A stretch of 64,000 bases of DNA from CBDFKU01 sp965248975. GTDB taxonomy: Bacteria; Chloroflexota; Dehalococcoidia; Lucifugimonadales; JAGWBF01. The DNA is taken from contig CBDFKU010000014.1 of NCBI GenBank assembly GCA_965248975.1, positions 124,001 to 188,000 on the forward strand, given 5' to 3'. The notes beneath the pieces are model-generated. The model saw nothing but the letters and a program-made list of their open reading frames with translations. It was not told the DNA's origin and did not search any database. Position numbers and translations under genes: made by a program. This document shows positions 8,721-17,577 of the stretch, piece by piece (within the stretch, counting starts at the first letter, position 1; the number at the start of each line of letters is the position of its first letter).

Positions 8721-9857
8721 ATGGGAATCCTGGAAAGTCGGGTCAAGGACTACGCTCGGGAGTTGGGTTTCGACCTGGTGGGGATAGCCTCGCCCGAGGA
8801 CTTCTCCGACCACCAGGCCGTGACCCTGGAGAGGATCGACGCGGGCCTGATGGACGGCTTGCCCTGGTACACCGAGGCCAGGGTGCGGCGGGGCTGCGAC
8901 ACCGAAGGGCTGCTGAAGGGTGCCAGGTCCATCATCGCCGTTGGCATGAGCTACTACCTGCCCGACCGTGACGCGACCAACCCCAACGGGTCCGCGGGCA
9001 AGATCGCCCGCTATAGCTGGGGCGATGACTATCACGGGGTCATGAAGGACCGTCTGCGTGCCCTGGTTGACGGCCTCTCCCACCGGCTAGAGCGGACCAT
9101 CCGCGCTCGATGGTACGTGGACGACGGCCCCATGCTGGACCGGGCCGTGGCCCAGCGGGCGGGTATCGGCTGGTTCGGGAAGAACACCAACGTCCTGACT
9201 CCCTCCCACGGCTCCTGGATATTCCTGGGCCAGGTGATAACCGACCTGGAGCTGGCGCCGGACCCACCGCTGAAGAAGACCTGCGGGAGCTGCGTCAGTT
9301 GCATCGACGCATGCCCGACGGGGGCCATCGTGGCCCCTTATGTGATCGACAACGCCCGCTGCATCTCCTACCTGACCATTGAGAACCGTGGGCCGATCCC
9401 CCGCGATCTGAGGCCCCTGATGTACGACTGGGTTTTCGGCTGCGACATCTGCCAGGACGTGTGCCCGGTGAACCGGAAAGCCGCCCCGGCAACGGAACCG
9501 GCCTTCACCAGCGCCCGTTTCACCAACGTGGAGTTGGCGAAGCTCCTGGAGATGACCGACGAGGATTTCAGGGAGCGTTTTCGGAACAGCCCGATTAAGC
9601 GGGCCAAGAGAGTGGGCCTACAGCGGAACGCCTGCGTGGCCCTGGGCAACTCGGGAGACGCCGACTCTGTCCCCGCTCTGGCAAAAGCCCTGAAGGGCGG
9701 AGAAGGCCTGGTCAGAGCCCATGCCGCATGGGCCCTGGGCAGGTTGGGAGGCCAGGAAGCCACCGGCGCCCTCCGGGAGGCCCTAGCCCACGAAGATGAC
9801 CCGGAGATCCTTCAGGAGATTAAAGATGCCCTCTCCGAGACGGCGTCCGGTCCGTAG
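8721..9857 (+). CDS. queG: Epoxyqueuosine reductase QueG with C-terminal HEAT repeats
   Basis: Cobalamin-dependent iron-sulfur enzyme performing the last step of tRNA queuosine synthesis (epoxyqueuosine to queuosine). 378 residues: an N-terminal cobalamin-binding reductase region with the conserved YVDDGPMLDRA, then two 4Fe-4S motifs, CGSCVSCIDACPTGAI near residue 188 and CDICQDVCPVN near residue 241, and HEAT-like repeats from about 290. Its last 46 bases overlap the convergent EVE-domain gene. It is one of two B12-dependent enzymes in the window, with metH. Confidence 0.94.
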   Translation: MGILESRVKDYARELGFDLVGIASPEDFSDHQAVTLERIDAGLMDGLPWYTEARVRRGCDTEGLLKGARSIIAVGMSYYLPDRDATNPNGSAGKIARYSWGDDYHGVMKDRLRALVDGLSHRLERTIRARWYVDDGPMLDRAVAQRAGIGWFGKNTNVLTPSHGSWIFLGQVITDLELAPDPPLKKTCGSCVSCIDACPTGAIVAPYVIDNARCISYLTIENRGPIPRDLRPLMYDWVFGCDICQDVCPVNRKAAPATEPAFTSARFTNVELAKLLEMTDEDFRERFRNSPIKRAKRVGLQRNACVALGNSGDADSVPALAKALKGGEGLVRAHAAWALGRLGGQEATGALREALAHEDDPEILQEIKDALSETASGP

Positions 9858-10387
9858 ACCCCGCACACAGGTCCCCAGACCCGAGATTCCACCACGGCCT
9901 GCCCCTTAAGCTGGACGGCCTGGTCAGAGCGCCTGGACTTCCGGGACCTAACCTTCCGCATCTCCTCCTCCACCAGGTTGAAGTCCTTTTTCGGGAGGAG
10001 GTGCAGGGTAGTCTGGGCGAAGGCCATGTACCAGTCCTCAGGGGGCCACCGGCGCACGTAGTCCAGCCGGGGCGCCAGCTGACAGGCGTCCATGAAGTCG
10101 GTCGCGTCGAGGACAACCTCAGCCTTGATGCGCACCCTCAGCGACCAGTCTCCTGACCCTTCCCTCTTCCAGGTTGGGGACCTGTCCTCGAAGTATCTGG
10201 ACGTGACAGTGGACGTAGCGGAGAACAGCCTGTCCCGCGCGATGTAAAAGAGCATCCGGTCCCCCGGCTCCATCCGCTGTACCTTGCGTTGGTGGTAGGC
10301 CAGCATCCCCTGGGCCGTGAAGTCGAGGCTTCGGGTGACCTCGAAGTTCTCCTGGCTGATGACTACCATCCAGTAGTTCCTGGGCAT
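9812..10387 (-). CDS. EVE domain-containing protein
   Basis: 191 residues. The N-terminus RNYWMVVISQENFEVTR and the GDRMLFYIARDRLFSATSTV segment match the EVE/PUA-like fold, which recognises modified bases in DNA or RNA and often accompanies restriction or RNA-processing systems. The C-terminal 50 residues are basic and less typical. It converges on queG with a 46-base overlap. No restriction or methylation gene adjoins, so its ligand is unknown. Confidence 0.75.
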   Translation of the reverse strand: MPRNYWMVVISQENFEVTRSLDFTAQGMLAYHQRKVQRMEPGDRMLFYIARDRLFSATSTVTSRYFEDRSPTWKREGSGDWSLRVRIKAEVVLDATDFMDACQLAPRLDYVRRWPPEDWYMAFAQTTLHLLPKKDFNLVEEEMRKVRSRKSRRSDQAVQLKGQAVVESRVWGPVCGVYGPDAVSERASLIS

Positions 10388-10480
10388 CTATACCTCGTTC
10401 TACCAAAGACTCGTTCTACCAAAGAAATGCGATACGGGTCAATTTTAACACATCCCGGATGCTACACCAAAGCCGGACCG

Positions 10481-11635
10481 TTACGCCGTTACCCTGATGA
10501 TGCTGTAGGTATAGCGAAACAGCTTGAAGGCTTCCTTGACGAAGGTGATGGCCCCCACCCTTTTCCCGGGGGTGACGTGGGAGAAGAAAGAGAACTCGGT
10601 GTGGTGGAGGCCTCCCCTCTTCCGCAGGGCGTCGGCCAGCCGACGTGATTCCTCAGAAGGGACCAGGTTGTCCTCTCTGTCGTGGGCGATCAGTATCCGG
10701 GCCTTGAGGTTTGCCACGCTGGCGCTGGGCGAGATCCGTTTCAGGCCTTCCTGGAAGCTCGCCGGTAGGTCGCGCACCAGCAGATCGGCTTCCTCCAGGG
10801 TAAGCCTCCCTTCGTCGGGCCCGGCGGTCGAGCTGAGCAGGCGATAGATCATCCTGCCTTCGCCGGACAGCCCTTCCGGCTCTTGAGCGTGGACGTCGTC
10901 CTCACCGATGAACATCCTGGTCAGCGTGTCCCGCTCACTGGCATCCGCCAGGCCCCCGATCAGCTGGATTGTCATCACCTCCTCCGTAAGGTGATTGGGG
11001 TCCCAGGGGTCTACCGCTCGGCCGTAGAAGCTACGGTTGCTGCATATCTGCCTGATGGTATCTCCCATGTCGTAGTAGCTGCCGAACGAGCTGACGAAGT
11101 TGACACCTTCGTTGATCCTGGGGTCGGAGGCGGCTATGGTTACCATAGCGGCTCCGACGCAGAACCCTCCCATCCCAGACCGGTCTTCGGCCACGTACTC
11201 CAGACCCGTGAGGTGCTGGAACGCCCTGACCAGGTTATCCGGCTCATCGGGCTGGATGCGTTTCCCCATCATCGAGGGTGACCAGGGGAACATGGCCACG
11301 AAGCCGGCGCGGGCGAGCGCCATACCCAGATTCACCACGCGATGATCGTCCCGTGGGGCCGCAATGATCCCGAGGAAGACCATGACGCCGGCTCTCTTCC
11401 GTCCGTCGGGGATGCGGTATATGTCCGCCGAGCCCGTCCCCTCGGCCAGGGGGAAGCTGACGGCCTCTCGTGATGGTTCGCCGGCGAACCATCTCTGGGG
11501 TTTGAAGGGGAGGGGCAGCACCTGGGTCACGAAAAGGGCGGCCCTGACCATGCCTTTGACCTGAGGCAGAAGCCATAGAGGGTACAGGGGAACCAGGATT
11601 AAGCCAATCAATAGGCGGCCGGGCCACGCTGGCAT
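10481..11635 (-). CDS. Membrane-anchored alpha/beta hydrolase, dienelactone-hydrolase-like
   Basis: 384 residues with an N-terminal hydrophobic segment (residues 5-25) that looks like a signal anchor. The hydrolase core shows GGFCVGAAM, a nucleophile elbow with Cys in place of Ser as in dienelactone hydrolases, an acid in AHDREDNLVP and a His in FFSHVTPGKR. An insert of about 80 residues between the elbow and the acid forms a large cap. It is divergent from metH with about 220 bases between start codons. The ester or lactone substrate is unknown. Confidence 0.72.
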   Translation of the reverse strand: MPAWPGRLLIGLILVPLYPLWLLPQVKGMVRAALFVTQVLPLPFKPQRWFAGEPSREAVSFPLAEGTGSADIYRIPDGRKRAGVMVFLGIIAAPRDDHRVVNLGMALARAGFVAMFPWSPSMMGKRIQPDEPDNLVRAFQHLTGLEYVAEDRSGMGGFCVGAAMVTIAASDPRINEGVNFVSSFGSYYDMGDTIRQICSNRSFYGRAVDPWDPNHLTEEVMTIQLIGGLADASERDTLTRMFIGEDDVHAQEPEGLSGEGRMIYRLLSSTAGPDEGRLTLEEADLLVRDLPASFQEGLKRISPSASVANLKARILIAHDREDNLVPSEESRRLADALRKRGGLHHTEFSFFSHVTPGKRVGAITFVKEAFKLFRYTYSIIRVTA

Positions 11636-11746
11636 TAATTTTCTCCCTTCGCCGGATGATCGTGTCTGAGCGTCGAACTGTCCGTCAACAATATACTACA
11701 GAAGAAAACTCGACTTCGGGAAGCACAACCTCTCTGTCGGAGAAAG

Positions 11747-11775
11747 TTGCGGCTTCCAGAAGGTACAGCTATAAT
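11747..11775 (+). promoter_or_regulatory. Promoter of metH
   Basis: TTGCGG (11747-11752), 17-base spacer, perfect TATAAT (11770-11775). Initiation would fall near 11782, leaving a leader of about 75 bases before the TTG start at 11857. This shows that the in-frame upstream reading from 11656 is not coding. No cobalamin or SAM riboswitch was recognised in the leader. Confidence 0.7.
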
Positions 11776-11856
11776 TTCTTTAGTAGCTTCGTACGTGTCC
11801 CGACTCGCACCGCCACCGGCATCACTTCAGCTACCAGTTCACAAGAAAGCCGACTA

Positions 11857-14800
11857 TTGAACGACGATAAGCGCATAGAGACACTCAGATCTCTTCTGGA
11901 GCAGCGTATTCTGGTCCTGGACGGCGCAATGGGCACCTCGATCCAGACCAGAAATCTGGGACCGGAGGACTTCGGGGGCCTCGAGTACGAGGGGTGCAAC
12001 GAGAATCTTGTACTGACCCGGCCCGACGTCATCGCCGACATCCATCAGGGGTTCATCGACGCTGGCGCCGACATTCTGGAGACCGATACCTTCGGCGCAA
12101 CGTCGGTGGTCCTCGCCGAGTATGACCTGGCCCACGAGGCCCGGCGCCTCAACCGGGAAGCCGCTGCCCTGGCCCGCCGGGTGGCGGACGCCGCCAGCAC
12201 CCCCGAAAAGCCCCGGTTCGTGGCCGGCTCGATGGGTCCCACCACCAAGACCATATCCGTCACCGGCGGCATCACCTTCGACGAGCTCGTTCCGGCCTAT
12301 CAGGAGCAGGCGGCCGGGCTGATAGAGGGTGGGGTGGACGTGCTGCTCCTGGAGACCAGCCAGGATACATCGAACATCAAGGCGGGCTTGGAAGGGATCG
12401 ACCTGGCCATAGCCGAGACGGGCCGCCGGGTGCCGTTAGCCGTCCAGGGCACCGTCGAGGTTATGGGCACCCTCCTGGCAGGCCAGGACGCGGAGGCCTT
12501 CTACACCTCGCTGGCCCACCGGGACCTGCTATGGATCGGGTTCAACTGCGCCACCGGACCTGCGTTCATGACCGACCACGTGCGCAGCCTGTCGGCGCTG
12601 TCCCGCTTCCCGGTGGCCTGTATCCCCAACGCGGGGTTGCCCGACGAGGACGGGAAGTACAACGAGACCCCGACGATGATGGCCGCCAGCGTCGGACGCT
12701 TCGCGGAGTCCGGGTGGGTGAACCTGGTGGGTGGATGTTGCGGCACGACTCCCGAACACATTCGCCTGCTTGTCGAAATGGCCGCCACCGCATCTCCCCG
12801 GAAGCCCGTCCACAATCACGAGACCCGTATCTCGGGGATCGAGGCGCTGGTCATCGACGAGGACGTGCGCCCGGTCATCGTGGGGGAGCGGACCAACGTC
12901 CTGGGAAGCAGGCGGTTCCGCCGGCTTATCGGCCAGGGGGCCTTCGAGGAGGCCTCGGAGCTGGGCCGAAGCCAGGTCCGAAATGGAGCCCACGTTCTCG
13001 ACGTATGCCTCCAGGACCCGGACCGGGACGAGCTGGCGGACACAATAGCTTTCCTGGGCTACCTTACCCGCAAGGTCAAGGCTCCCATCATGGTCGACTC
13101 CACGGACTCCCACGTGGTCGAGGAGTCCCTCAAACGGCTCCAGGGTAAGGCGATAATCAACTCGGTGAACCTGGAAGACGGGGAGGAACGCTTCCAGGCG
13201 GTGGTGCCCCTCGCCCAGCGCTACGGAGCCGCCCTGGTGGTCGGGTGCATCGACGACGACAAGCAGCAGGCCCAGGCCATCACCCGGGAGCGCAAGCTAG
13301 AGGTGGCGCTGCGGTCCTACGAACTGCTCACCGAGAAGTACGTTGTCCAGCCAGAGGACATCTTCTTCGATGCCCTGGTCTTTCCCGCAGGCACGGGTGA
13401 CCGGAACTACGTCGGGTCCGGTGTGGAGACCATCGAGGGAATTCGCCTCATCAAGGGGGCGCTCCCCCAGTGCAAGACCGTCCTGGGCATCTCCAACGTG
13501 TCCTTCGGGTTGCCGACCGCCGGACGCGAGGTCCTCAACTCCGTGTTCCTGTACCACTGCGTCCAGGCCGGGCTCGACCTGGCCATAGTCAACTCGGAGG
13601 TGATGCAGCGCTACACCTCGATCCCGGAGGAGGAGAGGCGGCTGGCAGAGGACCTCATCTGGAACCGTGGAGACGACCCCGTCGCCGTCTTCACGGCCCA
13701 CTTCAGAGACAGACCCCCCAAGGCCACCGTCGAGGAGCGGCGCAGCCTCCCGCTGGACGAACGGCTGGCCATGGCCATCATCGAGGGCAGCAAAGAAGGG
13801 CTCGCCGAGGACCTGGATGAGGCGCTAGGTGGACGGCCTCCCCTGGAGATCATCAATGGTCCGCTGATGGCCGGAATGGAAGAGGTGGGGCGGCAGTTCA
13901 ACGCCAACCAGCTCATCGTCGCCGAGGTACTCCAGTCCGCAGAGGCGATGAAATTCGCCGTCGCCCACCTGGAGCCCCACATGGGCCGGCTGGAGACGGC
14001 CACCAAGGGCAAGGTGGTCCTGGCCACGGTGAAGGGCGACGTCCATGACATAGGCAAGAATCTTGTGGAGATTATCCTGGGAAACAACGGCTATAAGGTG
14101 ATCAACCTGGGCATCAAGGTACCTCCCCAGGATCTTATCGAAGCGTACCATGAGCACCAGCCGGACATCATCGGCCTATCTGGGCTGCTGGTCAAGTCGG
14201 CCCAGATGATGAAGGACACGGCCCGGGACTTTCGCCAGGCGGGCGTGCGGAGCCCGATCCTGGTGGGCGGCGCCGCGCTGTCCAACCGGTTCACACGGCT
14301 GCGCATCGCCCCGGAGTACGACGGCCTGGTGGCCTACGCCCCCGACGCCATGGCGGGGCTTGCCCTGGCCAACACCATCCGTGAGGCCGACGAGCGGGAA
14401 GCGCTGGCGGCAAGGCTGGCCGCCGAGACCGAGGAGCTGCTGGCGGCCGAGGGACGCAAGCAGGCCGTAGCCGCCGGGGAGGACGCCTCCGTTCCACCGG
14501 CCAGGGTGGCCCACGACTTCGACGTCCCCAATCCACCCGACCTCAAGCTCCACATACTGCGTGAATACGACATGGAGAAGATCTTCCCCTACATGAACCC
14601 GCAGATGCTCTACGTGCGACACCTGGGGTTCAACGGGCGCTTCGCCGACGCCCTGGCCGCGGAAGATGCCTCGGCAACGGAGCTTCGCGACGCGGTGCGA
14701 CTGGTAGAGGACGTGATGCTGGCCCGCCGCGACATCACGGCCAGTGCGGTCTACAAATTCTTCCCCTGCCAGTCCGATGGACAGTGGCTGCTCATCTATG

Positions 14801-15366
14801 GACCCGACGGTGAGACCGTGCTGCAGAGGTTCTACTTCGGTCGCCAAGCCCAGAGGGACGGGCTGTGCCTGTCCGACTACGTCCTCCCGAGGGACTCCGG
14901 GCGAACCGATTACGTGGCCATGTTCGTCACCAGTGTCGGACCCGGGGTACGGGATCTGGCAGAGCAGTGGAAAGCCGACGGAGAGTTCCTCAACTCCCAC
15001 ATCGTCCAGGCGCTGGCGCTGGAAGGGGCCGAGGCCTTCGCCGAGCACCTCCACCAGCAGATCCGGCAGATGTGGGGTTTCGGCGATCCTGCCGACATAA
15101 CCTACCAGGACCTGTTTCGAGCGCAGTATCATGGCAAGCGCTATTCCTTCGGATACCCCGCCTGCCCGCGGCTGGAGGACCAGGAGCAGCTGTTCCGTCT
15201 GTTGGCCGTCACCGACAACATCGGGGTCGAGCTCACCGAGGGCTACATGATGGACCCAGAGTCCTCGGTCTCTGCCCTGGTCTTCCACCACCCCGACGCC
15301 AAGTACTTCAACCTGGACGAGGCGGACATCCAGCGCCTGGAGCGGGAGGCCGCCCAGCCCTCGTAG
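11857..15366 (+). CDS. metH: Cobalamin-dependent methionine synthase
   Basis: Transfers the methyl group of methyltetrahydrofolate to homocysteine through methylcobalamin. All four modules are present in 1169 residues: homocysteine-binding barrel with zinc ligands in GFNCATGP (about 229) and VGGCCGTTPEH (about 291), pterin-binding barrel, B12-binding domain with GDVHDIGKNL (about 728; His is the lower cobalt ligand), and the SAM-binding reactivation domain with YSFGYPACP near residue 1100. The TTG start is chosen because the open frame upstream contains a good promoter and low-complexity sequence unlike any MetH, and the protein then begins just before the conserved RILVLDGAMGT. Confidence 0.96.
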   Translation: MNDDKRIETLRSLLEQRILVLDGAMGTSIQTRNLGPEDFGGLEYEGCNENLVLTRPDVIADIHQGFIDAGADILETDTFGATSVVLAEYDLAHEARRLNREAAALARRVADAASTPEKPRFVAGSMGPTTKTISVTGGITFDELVPAYQEQAAGLIEGGVDVLLLETSQDTSNIKAGLEGIDLAIAETGRRVPLAVQGTVEVMGTLLAGQDAEAFYTSLAHRDLLWIGFNCATGPAFMTDHVRSLSALSRFPVACIPNAGLPDEDGKYNETPTMMAASVGRFAESGWVNLVGGCCGTTPEHIRLLVEMAATASPRKPVHNHETRISGIEALVIDEDVRPVIVGERTNVLGSRRFRRLIGQGAFEEASELGRSQVRNGAHVLDVCLQDPDRDELADTIAFLGYLTRKVKAPIMVDSTDSHVVEESLKRLQGKAIINSVNLEDGEERFQAVVPLAQRYGAALVVGCIDDDKQQAQAITRERKLEVALRSYELLTEKYVVQPEDIFFDALVFPAGTGDRNYVGSGVETIEGIRLIKGALPQCKTVLGISNVSFGLPTAGREVLNSVFLYHCVQAGLDLAIVNSEVMQRYTSIPEEERRLAEDLIWNRGDDPVAVFTAHFRDRPPKATVEERRSLPLDERLAMAIIEGSKEGLAEDLDEALGGRPPLEIINGPLMAGMEEVGRQFNANQLIVAEVLQSAEAMKFAVAHLEPHMGRLETATKGKVVLATVKGDVHDIGKNLVEIILGNNGYKVINLGIKVPPQDLIEAYHEHQPDIIGLSGLLVKSAQMMKDTARDFRQAGVRSPILVGGAALSNRFTRLRIAPEYDGLVAYAPDAMAGLALANTIREADEREALAARLAAETEELLAAEGRKQAVAAGEDASVPPARVAHDFDVPNPPDLKLHILREYDMEKIFPYMNPQMLYVRHLGFNGRFADALAAEDASATELRDAVRLVEDVMLARRDITASAVYKFFPCQSDGQWLLIYGPDGETVLQRFYFGRQAQRDGLCLSDYVLPRDSGRTDYVAMFVTSVGPGVRDLAEQWKADGEFLNSHIVQALALEGAEAFAEHLHQQIRQMWGFGDPADITYQDLFRAQYHGKRYSFGYPACPRLEDQEQLFRLLAVTDNIGVELTEGYMMDPESSVSALVFHHPDAKYFNLDEADIQRLEREAAQPS

Positions 15367-15446
15367 CGGGGAGCCCAGGATCGAGTAGGTTCTGCGACCC
15401 TCCAATCTCGTTCGCAGGGTTTAACGTCCAAAGGAGGGAGAATGAC

Positions 15447-15710
15447 ATGAGGCTTTATAAGCTTCCAGTGGTATTGTACGAGCCCAGCGAGGACACCGAG
15501 GACAAGTACATGGCCGAAGTACCTATCCTATCAGGGTGTCGGGCCTGGGGTGATAGCCCTTCACAGGCCCTCGAAAATCTTCATAATGTGGCTAGGGCAT
15601 TCATCCAGTCTTACAAGGAGCAGAACGACCCGCTACCGCCCGAGGTTGATGCGACCGCGATAGAGACCAAGGAAGTGACAGACCTGGGCTCGGTGCTAGT
15701 CGCTGGGTGA
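15447..15710 (+). CDS. hicB: HicB-like antitoxin
   Basis: 87 residues with the partial RNase-H fold of HicB proteins: MRLYKLPVVLYEP, AEVPILSGCRAWGDSP and ALENLHNVARAF. In type II HicAB modules this protein neutralises the HicA RNase. A strong ribosome site AAGGAGGG lies nine bases before the ATG. The gene precedes hicA and overlaps it as GTGA, so antitoxin is made first; the reverse order is also common. No C-terminal DNA-binding domain is visible, so autoregulation would need another factor. Confidence 0.85.
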   Translation: MRLYKLPVVLYEPSEDTEDKYMAEVPILSGCRAWGDSPSQALENLHNVARAFIQSYKEQNDPLPPEVDATAIETKEVTDLGSVLVAG

Positions 15711-15925
15711 AATACCGGGAATTGGCCCGCAGGCTTCGTGCTTTAGGATGCCAGTTCGACCGCCAAGCTAAGGGCGACCACGAAATCTGGCTTCGACCTT
15801 CCACCAAGGGTAGGACGACTGTCCCCAACTGGGGAAGTCGCGATCTTAAAGCCGGAACCATCGGCAGTATCCTGCGCGACCTCGGAATAGCCAGAGACGA
15901 ATTTGAGAGTCAAGATCGTCGCTAA
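15707..15925 (+). CDS. hicA: HicA-like mRNA interferase toxin
   Basis: 72 residues of the double-stranded-RNA-binding-like HicA fold. The motif GCQFDRQAKGDHEIWLRP holds the catalytic-type His, followed by TVPNWGSRDLKAGTIGSILRDLGI, typical of the family. The GTG start overlaps the hicB stop codon (GTGA), so translation is coupled. Predicted to cleave mRNA when not bound by HicB. Sequence appears intact. Confidence 0.87.
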   Translation: MKYRELARRLRALGCQFDRQAKGDHEIWLRPSTKGRTTVPNWGSRDLKAGTIGSILRDLGIARDEFESQDRR

Positions 15926-15935
15926 GGAGGACCTT

Positions 15936-16298
15936 ATGCCCAATCCCTCGACACAACAGACGGAAGCGGTGCTGGCACATCACCTGGAAGTAGTGGTCGC
16001 CAAGGACGTCGACGCCATTCTATCTGATTTCACGGACGCTTCGGTCCTGTACACCCAGGAACGCCAGTTCCGAGGGCTTGGAGAGCTGCGGGAGTTCTTC
16101 ACGGGCTTCGTCGGCCTTCTGATCCCCGAGGTGCTGGCCAAGTTCAAGATGATCCGGCAGGACGTGGACGGGGAGATCGCCTACATAGTCTGGACGGTGG
16201 GGGACATGATCCCGCTGGGTTCCGATACGTTTGTGGTCCGGGACGGCAAGATAATGGTCCAGACCCTGGCCGTCCACGTGACCGAGGCGAGCCCCTAG
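15936..16298 (+). CDS. NTF2/SnoaL-like fold protein
   Basis: 120 residues with the pattern of small NTF2-fold proteins: an N-terminal helix pair (EAVLAHHLEVVVAKDVDAIL), DFTDASVLYT, and strands through GEIAYIVWTVGDMIPLGSDTFVVRDGKI. The ATG at 15936 is chosen for the AAGGAGG five bases upstream. Such proteins act as ligand binders, isomerases or hydrolases; no catalytic residue pattern identifies one here. It follows hicA by ten bases and could be read with it. Confidence 0.7.
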   Translation: MPNPSTQQTEAVLAHHLEVVVAKDVDAILSDFTDASVLYTQERQFRGLGELREFFTGFVGLLIPEVLAKFKMIRQDVDGEIAYIVWTVGDMIPLGSDTFVVRDGKIMVQTLAVHVTEASP

Positions 16299-16588
16299 CC
16301 CGGGGCCGGAACGACCTGCTCTTCGTAGCACAGGATAACCGGCTCGAATCCGGCGGGCGGGCTTTCAAGCTCCACGATCACCGCGAGCCGTCCCTCAGCC
16401 CGCCGGGCCTCAGGGTGCTCGCGGCGATGCTCGTTCTGTTCCGTGATCCACTCCCGGTGAATTATCACCCCGCAGAGGCCGCCGTACTTCTCTGCGCCCT
16501 CACTGATCCGTACCCGCTGCCCTACCGATAGCGACGTCGAACCAACATGGACGTTTGCATCAAAGAGGCCTGTGGTTAATGGTTCCAT
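16295..16588 (-). CDS. Hypothetical protein, 97 residues
   Basis: Not recognised. The segment VGQRVRISEGAEKYGGLCGVIIHREW looks like a small beta-barrel (KOW/SH3-like) surface-binding stretch, and the C-terminal part is acidic. The 3' end overlaps the convergent NTF2-like gene by four bases and the 5' end overlaps the next small ORF. It belongs to a run of four small minus-strand genes of lower GC than the neighbourhood. Confidence 0.45.
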   Translation of the reverse strand: MEPLTTGLFDANVHVGSTSLSVGQRVRISEGAEKYGGLCGVIIHREWITEQNEHRREHPEARRAEGRLAVIVELESPPAGFEPVILCYEEQVVPAPG

Positions 16589-16766
16589 CAGATTGCAAGT
16601 GATAAGAATCGAGCCGGTGTTGTTGCCAGAACGGCTGCTCTCGTCTGATCACCTTTGGTACGCACACCTCAAGGTCATATGAGTCCACGATGCTCATCCG
16701 AACGATCGCTCTTCTTTGACCCGAAAGGTGTGGAAGAATCTCCTTAAGCCTGCTCAGCCAGTCCAT
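16560..16766 (-). CDS. Hypothetical protein, 68 residues
   Basis: Not recognised. Starts MDWLSRLKEILPHLSG and is basic. It overlaps the upstream 89-residue gene by 23 bases and the downstream 97-residue gene by 29 bases, in line with a tightly packed mini-operon, but coding status is uncertain because it rests on an open frame and gene packing only. Confidence 0.3.
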   Translation of the reverse strand: MDWLSRLKEILPHLSGQRRAIVRMSIVDSYDLEVCVPKVIRREQPFWQQHRLDSYHLQSDGTINHRPL

Positions 16767-17013
16767 ACACCTCTATCTCATGCTCGCTGATTTTGCGGTA
16801 TAGGTAGGGTTCACCATCTAATTCGGCAAAATAGAATCGGCCGGTTTCCATCTCTTCGATTCGAAGATTAACGGAATCCTCATTAGCCTCAACCGCCTGC
16901 TCCGCTTCTCGCGCAGCCTTAAAGCGCTTTAGCAGGGAGGATGAGCTAACATGCCAACGGTTGGCCTTGGTGGCCTTGATTTCCGGTTCGGGAAGCAGTG
17001 TGACGCCACCCAT
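16744..17013 (-). CDS. Hypothetical protein, 89 residues
   Basis: Not recognised. The centre is helical and charged (LLKRFKAAREAEQAVEANED), and the C-terminal half reads as strands (GRFYFAELDGEPYLYRK). It lies ten bases downstream of the 158-residue gene on the same strand. GC content is visibly lower than in the flanking metH and ppdK genes, which may point to acquisition together with its neighbours. Confidence 0.45.
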   Translation of the reverse strand: MGGVTLLPEPEIKATKANRWHVSSSSLLKRFKAAREAEQAVEANEDSVNLRIEEMETGRFYFAELDGEPYLYRKISEHEIEVYGLAEQA

Positions 17014-17023
17014 TTTTCACGTC

Positions 17024-17500
17024 CTATCTAGGGGTGACTCTCCCCATAGTCTCGGGATCAATTAGCGAAATGAGTAGTAGTAGCTCCCTGTTGACCACAT
17101 AAATAACATTCATCCACTCTGGTCCCGAGATAACGAATTCGGGGGACTGGTAATACTCTACAGCCTTTTCCTCGCGGTTCGGTTCAATCGAAAGCACTAT
17201 CCATGATAGGCCTTCAGTTAAGGGTATGATTTCCTCTGAGGATAGGGACACCGTCTCAGCCGGGGCGATTACACCACACTCAGAGTCGAATATGTTTATA
17301 GTGCTTGTCACCCTGCCATCTGGACCGTAACGGATGTGCGCATTTCTGATCTTGCCGCCCGGGAACAGCTGTTCCCCGAGATTGGTCACCGAGAAAGTGA
17401 GCTCAGCAGGCTCATTTCTTATGACTTCGTTGGGTTTTAATAGACGTGTTAGAGGTGACTTAAGACTAATGTCATAGTCGATAAGCAGTTTGTATGGCAT
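17024..17500 (-). CDS. Hypothetical protein with a beta-sandwich appearance, 158 residues
   Basis: Not recognised. After an N-terminal MPYKLLIDYDISLKSP, the stretch EPAELTFSVTNLGEQLFPGG resembles an extracellular immunoglobulin-like or CARDB-like strand pattern, but no signal peptide is present, so the protein is probably cytoplasmic. ATG 17500 is chosen; an in-frame TTG eight codons upstream is possible. It is the first gene of the four-gene low-GC run between hicBA and ppdK. Confidence 0.5.
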   Translation of the reverse strand: MPYKLLIDYDISLKSPLTRLLKPNEVIRNEPAELTFSVTNLGEQLFPGGKIRNAHIRYGPDGRVTSTINIFDSECGVIAPAETVSLSSEEIIPLTEGLSWIVLSIEPNREEKAVEYYQSPEFVISGPEWMNVIYVVNRELLLLISLIDPETMGRVTPR

Positions 17501-17577
17501 TTCTGAATCGCCCGGATTACACAATATTCAAGCTCAGTTTAGCACGTCGTTGCATTTCTAACAATGACACTTTGTGA

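Noticed and set aside
11782..11857. Cobalamin or SAM riboswitch in the metH leader
   Set aside because: The leader is only about 75 bases and no B12 box or SAM-riboswitch core was found.
14176..15405. 409-codon minus frame opposite metH
   Set aside because: Shadow of a high-GC gene; no recognised domain and metH is a clear full-length protein.
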